This document shows positions 50,145 to 56,015 of a DNA stretch of 64,000 bases, one piece after another (position 1 is the first letter of the stretch; every line of letters begins with the position of its first letter). The position numbers and the translations under genes are program-made. Origin of the DNA: Pseudomonadota bacterium (lineage in GTDB: Bacteria; Myxococcota_A; Polyangia; Polyangiales; Polyangiaceae); NCBI GenBank assembly GCA_023398955.1, contig JAEWRL010000122.1, positions 1 through 64,000 of the forward strand, written 5' to 3'. The notes under the pieces were generated by a model. That model was not told the DNA's origin. It saw only the letters and a list, made by a program, of their open reading frames with translations, and made no database searches.

Positions 50145-51316
50145 AGGTGACAGTTCTCCTCATCTTCGACGCCAAGGGGCCCCTGTCCGATGCCGCGGTT
50201 GACCGACACGGGCATCGGAATCGGTCCTTCCTTGAGCAACGACGCACCGCCCCGCCTGCCACGCCATGTGAGCGCCTGCGCGATGGCAAACGACGTACGG
50301 CGGCACGGTGGACAGATCCACTGATAGTGCTCGGCCTCGCTCCCTGGGATCTCGTAACGATACCCCAGCGCGCGTTCGACCTCTATCAGATCGAGTGTAT
50401 GCATGCGCGAGGTGAACTCGTGCCCGCAACGTCGGCACGGGGCCTTTTCGTCGGCCGCGCCGATGTCCTTGTAGAACCCAACGCCGAGCTGTGCCGGACG
50501 CTGGAAGACGTGAAAGAACTTCCCGAAGGGAAGCCAGACAAAGGTCGCAATGACCGTGATAGCGTGAAGGATAGAGATGAAGGTGTACCCATACCCTTTC
50601 ATCCACGTGTAGCTAGCGGTGAGCATCAACCCTGTTAAGCTCACCGCAAAGAGTAGAATCAGCGGCATGAAATCCTCTGCGAATCGCTGTACGGCAACCG
50701 CTCCCTCGTCACGCATACGTCGGCGCACCGCCAACACCACACCGCCAATGACGAGAAACGACGCCCAGACCAGCCCATGAAAGAGGAAGAAACCTGCAGC
50801 CGACGCATGCGGGAAACGAAACGCGGCGAAACCGAATATGACCGCCTGATAGAGCGTCTGATCGCCGGGTACCGGTCGAAAGTGCAACCAGCCGAAGACG
50901 AGAGGGAACGTAATAGCCACGGCGAGGATGCAACCCCACATGATGAGGAGGTGGGTCAATCCGCGAAGCCGATTACGCCGCAGGATGAAGCGATTAGCGA
51001 GCACGTCTTCACCAACGCGTGACAGCCAGAACCGCGCGTTGCGTAGGCGCCAGCCACGTCTCCAGAACGCTTCCCATCCGCGACGCCAGTACAGCGCGGT
51101 CGGCGGCCTCGATAGCCACATGCTGTAGCGGTACGTCAGACCGAAGGTCGCGAAGAGAATGGAGAACGTGTAGGCGACCAGCGCGGCATCGAAATGGGCG
51201 AGGTTACGCGACCCGACGAGGATCATTATCCCCAAGAGGACCGATGCAGCCAAGCCGCGGACGATGGCTCTCGTCACCTCCGGCGTCATCGAGGCCAATC
51301 CTAGCAACCTGGTCAT
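50141..51316 (-). CDS. NarI-like membrane subunit with C-terminal zinc ribbon
   Basis: A 391-residue membrane protein. The ATG at 51316 has GAGG upstream and overlaps the P450 stop (ATGA). About six spans lie within residues 15-260, with His residues in membrane segments (THLLIMWGC, FHGLVWASF, ILHAITVIATF) that could bind haem as in nitrate reductase gamma or HdrE-like subunits. The C-terminal 120 residues are soluble and hold two CxxC pairs (CRRCGH and CPPCRR) forming a probable zinc ribbon or rubredoxin-like knuckle, which is unusual for this family. It probably passes electrons between quinones and the Fe-S/molybdo partners encoded next. Confidence 0.75.
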   Translation of the reverse strand: MTRLLGLASMTPEVTRAIVRGLAASVLLGIMILVGSRNLAHFDAALVAYTFSILFATFGLTYRYSMWLSRPPTALYWRRGWEAFWRRGWRLRNARFWLSRVGEDVLANRFILRRNRLRGLTHLLIMWGCILAVAITFPLVFGWLHFRPVPGDQTLYQAVIFGFAAFRFPHASAAGFFLFHGLVWASFLVIGGVVLAVRRRMRDEGAVAVQRFAEDFMPLILLFAVSLTGLMLTASYTWMKGYGYTFISILHAITVIATFVWLPFGKFFHVFQRPAQLGVGFYKDIGAADEKAPCRRCGHEFTSRMHTLDLIEVERALGYRYEIPGSEAEHYQWICPPCRRTSFAIAQALTWRGRRGGASLLKEGPIPMPVSVNRGIGQGPLGVEDEENCHL

Positions 51317-52461
51317 CCAAGCCTCAACGGAAGCGATGCCCAGCCGTTCTCCGGGAATGCCAGCCGCGCTGGCGGGGCGCGCCCCCCCACGAGCGCCTTG
51401 GACGTCGCGAACAGCGCTTCGAGGGCGACCCGCATTTCGAGGCGCGCGAGCGGGGCCCCAGGACAGACATGGATACCAGCTCCCCAGAGCAGGTTAGCGT
51501 GCTGATCCCGATCGAGGTGCACCGAGTCAGCGTCCTCGAACACACTCTCGTCCCGGTTTGCGCTGATCCACATGAGAGCCACACGGTCTCCCGCGGCGAT
51601 GCGCCGCCCCCCCACTGTGACGTCTCGAGTCGCTCGCCGTCGGTTGGACACCAGCGGGCCTTCGACCCTGAGCATCTCCTCGATGGCGGCTGGTATCGCT
51701 GTCGGGTCGTCGCGCAGGTGTCGTTGAAGCGAGGGCGAGCGCGCGAGGTGGCCCACGAGAATCCCGAGCGCTGCCGCCATGCTTCCGACCTCTCCCACCG
51801 TCCAGTTGCGAAAGATGCTCGTGAGCTCCTTATCCGTCAGTGGTTGACCATTCACGCGCACCCCCATGAGAGCGCTGGTGATGTCGTCTGGAGCCGCGTT
51901 GCCGGGGCGGCGTCGCTCGTCGAGAAGGCCGACGATGCAGGACTCGAACTCGCTCGCGATCATTGCTAGTGCCGACCGGTCAGCAGCCAGAATCGCTTCG
52001 CGGTTGCTGCGGGTCCACTCCCGCACCGGCGCGACGAACTCTTGGGGCCAACCGAGAAACGCGCACTGGGATCGCGAAGCGAATGGGATGGCGACGCGGT
52101 CCATGAAGTCGAACTCGGAGCCGGCCGCAATCGTGGCGATCAGGTCGTCGGCAAGCCGACGGCACACAGGCTCGAAATCCTGAATGCGCTCGGGGGCAAA
52201 GTAGGGCTCGATTGCCTTGCGATAAGCCGTGTGCTCCGGAGGGTCCATCCCGTTCGGGACGGATCGATGGATCGAGACAACGTTGCTGAACGTTCCAGGG
52301 TCGGCGAGGACTCTCGTCACATCTTCGTGGCGGAACAACGACCACCCGAGCAGCTCGCTGCGAGCGACCGGACATCGCCGGCGCATCTCATCGTAAGCTG
52401 CCCGCTGATCTCGGATGACGTCCGCAGAAGACGGGTCCCAATCTTGCTTGCGATCTATCAT
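51313..52461 (-). CDS. Cytochrome P450, atypical I-helix
   Basis: A 382-residue soluble class I P450. The haem-binding loop LLWGAGIHVCPGAPLARLEM supplies the thiolate Cys; the leading Phe of the usual FxxGxHxCxG is Leu. DPPEHTAYRKAIEPYFAPERI and the ExxR helix (EEMLRVEG) are standard. The I-helix reads NWTVGEVGSMAAALG instead of AGxE/DT, lacking the acid-alcohol pair used for normal O2 activation, as also seen in a few families (peroxygenase-type, NO-reducing P450nor). No ferredoxin gene of the usual kind is adjacent. Its stop overlaps the NarI-like start, placing it first in the molybdoenzyme operon; that context is striking. Confidence 0.87.
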   Translation of the reverse strand: MIDRKQDWDPSSADVIRDQRAAYDEMRRRCPVARSELLGWSLFRHEDVTRVLADPGTFSNVVSIHRSVPNGMDPPEHTAYRKAIEPYFAPERIQDFEPVCRRLADDLIATIAAGSEFDFMDRVAIPFASRSQCAFLGWPQEFVAPVREWTRSNREAILAADRSALAMIASEFESCIVGLLDERRRPGNAAPDDITSALMGVRVNGQPLTDKELTSIFRNWTVGEVGSMAAALGILVGHLARSPSLQRHLRDDPTAIPAAIEEMLRVEGPLVSNRRRATRDVTVGGRRIAAGDRVALMWISANRDESVFEDADSVHLDRDQHANLLWGAGIHVCPGAPLARLEMRVALEALFATSKALVGGRAPPARLAFPENGWASLPLRLG

Positions 52462-52599
52462 GAATCTCGATTCACCACGGTTCTCGGCGTGTCCCTACGG
52501 GGAGTGCCCGCGGCTCAACATGCGCGTTCCGCTCGCTCTATAGTGCCGGGGCTCGCCGGGCGACAGTGGCGTCGGTCAATGATGCTGCACGACGCCCCG

Positions 52600-53118
52600 T
52601 CAACTGCGGTCCTTCTTTGGAGCGCGCAGCCGGCGTGCAGAAGCGAGAGCGCCTTCGGCGGTGCGATGCACGTGGGGACCATCAGAGTGCCGTGCCACGC
52701 GCACCTCGGGGAATGACGCCGCATGTTGGGCCAAGAGAACCAGCTCGTCACCATTCAGCCAACTCTTACATTCCCCGTAAGTGCCGCCAGCAGCCTCCTC
52801 TTTGACGTCATGCATCGAGAGCAGCGATAGAACCTCGTGGCATAGCGCCAGGTCCGGTGTCGGCACGAGCAGAGACGTGAGCGCGGCATGGTCGATCCGC
52901 AGCTCGTGCGCCCGAGCGAGAACCAGTCCCCCGCGGGCCCTGCGGACGGCGGGGAAGAGCACCTTCTCTTCGATGGCGATGTGACGCAAGAGGCCGCGCC
53001 GAAAAGCGGCGAACGCTTCGGCATCGAGGTGCGGCCGCGCCATCGCCTGCTCGATCAGACCGTGCAGGCGTGCGTGATCCCATACGAGGTAGTCGATGAT
53101 GGTGCGCTCGCTCAGCAT
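52600..53118 (-). CDS. Haemerythrin-domain protein
   Basis: A 172-residue protein with a haemerythrin-like four-helix bundle over residues about 5-125. Candidate di-iron ligands are His15 (WDHARLH), the HIAIEEKVLFPAV stretch (His-x3-Glu, as in the family's HxxxE) and HELRIDHAALT. Such proteins bind O2 or NO, or carry iron. The C-terminal 45 residues are basic and probably disordered. It lies 124 bp downstream of RIC/ScdA on the same strand and may be read from the same sigma-54 promoter. Confidence 0.8.
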   Translation of the reverse strand: MLSERTIIDYLVWDHARLHGLIEQAMARPHLDAEAFAAFRRGLLRHIAIEEKVLFPAVRRARGGLVLARAHELRIDHAALTSLLVPTPDLALCHEVLSLLSMHDVKEEAAGGTYGECKSWLNGDELVLLAQHAASFPEVRVARHSDGPHVHRTAEGALASARRLRAPKKDRS

Positions 53119-53242
53119 GGCACTCCTCGAACAGCTACTCGGGCGTCGGCCCTCCCCTCACACAACACTGCCTGACTGAAGCATCGCAACGCCGACGCCG
53201 CTTTCCAGAGCGCTGCCGCGAACCCTCTGGGCAGTTTCCCCA

Positions 53243-53905
53243 TCAAGCGTTCAGCGCGCGGGGAAACAGGACGTTGTTCTCGAGGTGGATGTGTTCCATG
53301 AGCTCGGCCTCGAGCTTTGCCAGGCCGGCGTAAAGCGCGCGCCACGTTGCGCACGCCTCTGGCGGAGGGCTGAAGTCGGTCGCGAGCTCGCGCGAACGTC
53401 GGAGATTTGCGCCGTGATCGTCATGCTCCTGCATCATCACGCGAACCGGCATCTGAATGTGGGCTCCGCCGCCTCCTGAACGGATCGCTGGGAACAGCAC
53501 CTGCTCTTCTTTGGCGAGATGCTGTCGAACCTCGGCATCGAGCTGTTCGAGATGGGAAGCCAGCCCATGCGGACAGCTCGGCTTCGCCGCGTGGACACGT
53601 TCCACTCTCCTCGCCGCTTCGAGCAGCGCCGGCAGATCGGAGCGGAGCGGCTCGTGGTAGTGAGCGATGATGAAGTCGATGAGCTCGGGCAGTGGTCTGG
53701 TGTCCCACCGCTCCGGCACCTTCGCAGCACCTTCGGCCACGATCTCCGCGACGACGGCATCGGGATCGAGACCCGCCGCTCGACAGGCGTCGCCGAGCTT
53801 CTGGCCTCCGCCACAGCAGAAGTCGAGTCGGTGACGCAGGAAGACAAGAGTGGAGGCCGGGTGAGCAGTCGCGACGTGGCCGAGGGTTTCGTTTGAGTTG
53901 ATCAT
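53243..53905 (-). CDS. ytfE: Iron-sulfur cluster repair di-iron protein (RIC/ScdA/YtfE)
   Basis: A 220-residue RIC protein that repairs Fe-S clusters damaged by NO or peroxide. The N-terminal ScdA domain has ETLGHVATAHPASTLVFLRHRLDFCCGGGQKL with the conserved CC pair; a haemerythrin-like di-iron domain follows, with ligand candidates in IAHYHEPLR, HLEQLDAEVRQHLAKEEQVLFP, MQEHDDHG and MEHIHLENNVLFP. Length matches E. coli YtfE. It is divergently arranged with a NorR activator and preceded by a canonical sigma-54 promoter, so its induction by NO is well supported by sequence. Confidence 0.92.
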   Translation of the reverse strand: MINSNETLGHVATAHPASTLVFLRHRLDFCCGGGQKLGDACRAAGLDPDAVVAEIVAEGAAKVPERWDTRPLPELIDFIIAHYHEPLRSDLPALLEAARRVERVHAAKPSCPHGLASHLEQLDAEVRQHLAKEEQVLFPAIRSGGGGAHIQMPVRVMMQEHDDHGANLRRSRELATDFSPPPEACATWRALYAGLAKLEAELMEHIHLENNVLFPRALNA

Positions 53906-53941
53906 GGAGAGCTACTCTTTGCTGGTTGTCGGCCTTCTTAA

Positions 53942-53957
53942 TGCAAGCATCGTGCCA
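53942..53957 (-). promoter_or_regulatory. Sigma-54 (-24/-12) promoter for ytfE
   Basis: The minus strand reads TGGCACGATGCTTGCA, matching the sigma-54 consensus TGGCAC-N5-TTGCA exactly; GG and GC are ten bases apart as required. It lies 36 bp upstream of the RIC start codon and points into that gene. NorR is an obligate sigma-54 activator, so the divergent norR gene is the natural partner. Confidence 0.85.
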
Positions 53958-53969
53958 TAGAATATATTT

Positions 53970-53985
53970 AGTGTTTTTGAACACT
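53970..53985. promoter_or_regulatory. Palindrome, candidate NorR binding site
   Basis: AGTGTT-TTTG-AACACT is a perfect 6-4-6 inverted repeat located 12 bp upstream of the -24 element. Further GAACAC half-sites occur at 54006-54011 and 54050-54055 toward norR, giving three in about 75 bp. NorR enhancers usually come as three sites, though the E. coli core (GT-N7-AC) differs. Confidence 0.55.
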
Positions 53986-54058
53986 TGTACTTGTCGTTAT
54001 GAACAGAACACCTCCAAGATGTTGCCATCTGCATAACCGGCGTTATCCGGAACACAAC

Positions 54059-55630
54059 ATGGGCAACTTGGACGCGCTGCTCTCAATAGCGGTCGACTTG
54101 ACGGCATCACTTGCGTCCCAGGATCGGCTTAGCCGGCTCATTGAGGCGGTCCGGCGGTCCATCCCCTGTGACGCTGCAGCAGTGCTGGAGCTGTCTGGTG
54201 ACGAACTCATCCCGCTCACCACGCACGGTTTGGCGCCAGAGGTGCTCGGCCGACGCTTCGTTCGTCGAGAGCACCCACGCTTGGATGTCGTTGTGTCTGG
54301 CAGGGCGCCGGTTCGCTTTCCGGCCGACAGCCCCCTTCCGGATCCTTACGACGGCCTGCTTCTCGCCAACCCGGACGCCACGCGCGACGTCCACGCATGC
54401 CTAGGTTGTCCGCTCATGCAGGGGGACAGGGTCATCGGCGTGCTCACGGCAGACTCGCTCGAGCCGGGAGCCTTTGACAGCCTGGACCAAGGGTTCCTGC
54501 GGATGCTAGGGGCCCTCGCGGGAGCCGCCCTTCACACCGCGCGTATCATCGAGGCCCTCGAGGTCGCATCTCGCCACCACAAGCAGATCGCTGACGCACT
54601 GCAGCGAGACGCCGCGCTTCGGGACGGCAGCCAAATGATTGGAACGAGCGCTCCCATGCGGCGCGTTCGCCAAGAGATCGAGTTGGTAGCCCCTTCCGAT
54701 TTCGCTGTTCTGATCACGGGCGAAACCGGCGTCGGCAAGGAGCTCGTCGCGCGCTTGGTGCATCAGCACTCGAGGCGCGCGAAGCAACCGCTCATTTATG
54801 TCAATTGCGCAGCGCTGCCAGAGACCATCGTCGAAAGCGAGCTCTTTGGCCATTTGCGTGGTGCGTACACCGGGGCGACCGCCGACCGCTCGGGGAGGTT
54901 CGAGATCGCCGACAAGGGAACCCTCTTTCTCGATGAGATCGGCGAGCTCCCGCTGTCCGTTCAACCGAAGCTGCTGAGGGTCCTTCAGGAAGGTGAGATC
55001 CAAAGAGTGGGCTCGGACAAGCCCCTGAACGTCGACGTGCGAGTGGTCGCAGCGACGAACCGAGACCTGGAACGTGAGGTCGAGGCAGGTCGATTCCGTC
55101 CCGACCTGTTTCATCGCTTGAACATGTATCCGATTCGCGTGCCACCTCTTCGAGAGCGCCGATCGGATATCCCACTGCTCGCTGGGTTCTTCCTCGACCT
55201 GTATCGAAGGCGCCTCGGCCTGGGCCCCGTCCGACTCAACGAGCCGGCGCGGCATGCGCTGGGAAACGCCGCCTGGCCCGGCAATGTGCGCGAGCTGGAC
55301 TATCTCCTGGGTAGGGCGGTGCTTCGCGCCAGCGCCACCGGGGGGCGCGATGCGCCGGTGCTTTTGGGTCCTGAGCAGCTCCAGCTCGACGCCCTGGAGC
55401 CCGGAGCCGAGAACTCTGCGACCCCTGCTCCCCCACCATCTCGCGACGGCTCTGCTGTCGTCTCCATCCGTGGTATGTCATTACGCGAGGCCGTCGAAGA
55501 AACGAAGCGCGTAATGGTCGTTCGAGCTGTGGAAGACAACGGTGGCAACTGGGCAGCGGCAGCCCGATCACTTGGTATGGCGCGGAGCAACCTGCACCAT
55601 ATGGCCGCACGTCTCGGGATTCGGAAGTAA
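54059..55630 (+). CDS. norR: NorR-type sigma-54-dependent nitric-oxide-responsive activator
   Basis: A 523-residue NO-sensing enhancer-binding protein. The start MGNLDALLSIAVDLT (54059) aligns with the start of E. coli NorR; an upstream ATG at 53999 adds 20 unlike residues. Residues 1-165 are a GAF domain with NorR signatures around the iron site (RRFVRREHPRLD, RFPADSPLPDPYDGL, HACLGCPL). The AAA+ domain (about 200-440) has Walker A GETGVGKE, Walker B LFLDEIG and a GAYTGA loop in place of GAFTGA for sigma-54 contact. The C-terminal Fis-type helix-turn-helix ends NWAAAARSLGMARSNLHHMAARLG. It drives the divergent ytfE and possibly the haemerythrin gene. Confidence 0.93.
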   Translation: MGNLDALLSIAVDLTASLASQDRLSRLIEAVRRSIPCDAAAVLELSGDELIPLTTHGLAPEVLGRRFVRREHPRLDVVVSGRAPVRFPADSPLPDPYDGLLLANPDATRDVHACLGCPLMQGDRVIGVLTADSLEPGAFDSLDQGFLRMLGALAGAALHTARIIEALEVASRHHKQIADALQRDAALRDGSQMIGTSAPMRRVRQEIELVAPSDFAVLITGETGVGKELVARLVHQHSRRAKQPLIYVNCAALPETIVESELFGHLRGAYTGATADRSGRFEIADKGTLFLDEIGELPLSVQPKLLRVLQEGEIQRVGSDKPLNVDVRVVAATNRDLEREVEAGRFRPDLFHRLNMYPIRVPPLRERRSDIPLLAGFFLDLYRRRLGLGPVRLNEPARHALGNAAWPGNVRELDYLLGRAVLRASATGGRDAPVLLGPEQLQLDALEPGAENSATPAPPPSRDGSAVVSIRGMSLREAVEETKRVMVVRAVEDNGGNWAAAARSLGMARSNLHHMAARLGIRK

Positions 55631-56015
55631 TGAGCCCGATGTCGCCGAGCCGCAGCCCCCCACTCGCAGTGCCCGAGCTCGCGAGTCATCCGCGCATCTC
55701 CTGCTCTTGCGCACCAGCCAAAGCAATACTACTCGCGCGCGTCGGCCACGTCTCTGAGCAGCCTGCGGCAGCCTGAGCTGCGCGCACCCCCGGCAGTGAC
55801 GGGAGCGCCGTCTCGTGCTAACCGTTGCCGGTGGTGGAGAACGACTCACGATCCTCGAAAGCATCGGCAAACAGACCCAGGTTTGCTAAGAGGAGCAGAC
55901 GCGACCCTCGGCTGTGTATCACGACCTTGACCGACTGGAGCGTAGTCCCGCCTGGCCTCGACCCGGACGGGCACACTCGGACCCTCGGGACGAGCACGCG
56001 GCCGCGTGAAGCGCA
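55631..56015. other. Intergenic region, nothing recognised
   Basis: About 385 bp between norR and the hybrid histidine kinase. No coding frame, repeat or hairpin stands out. Confidence 0.4.
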
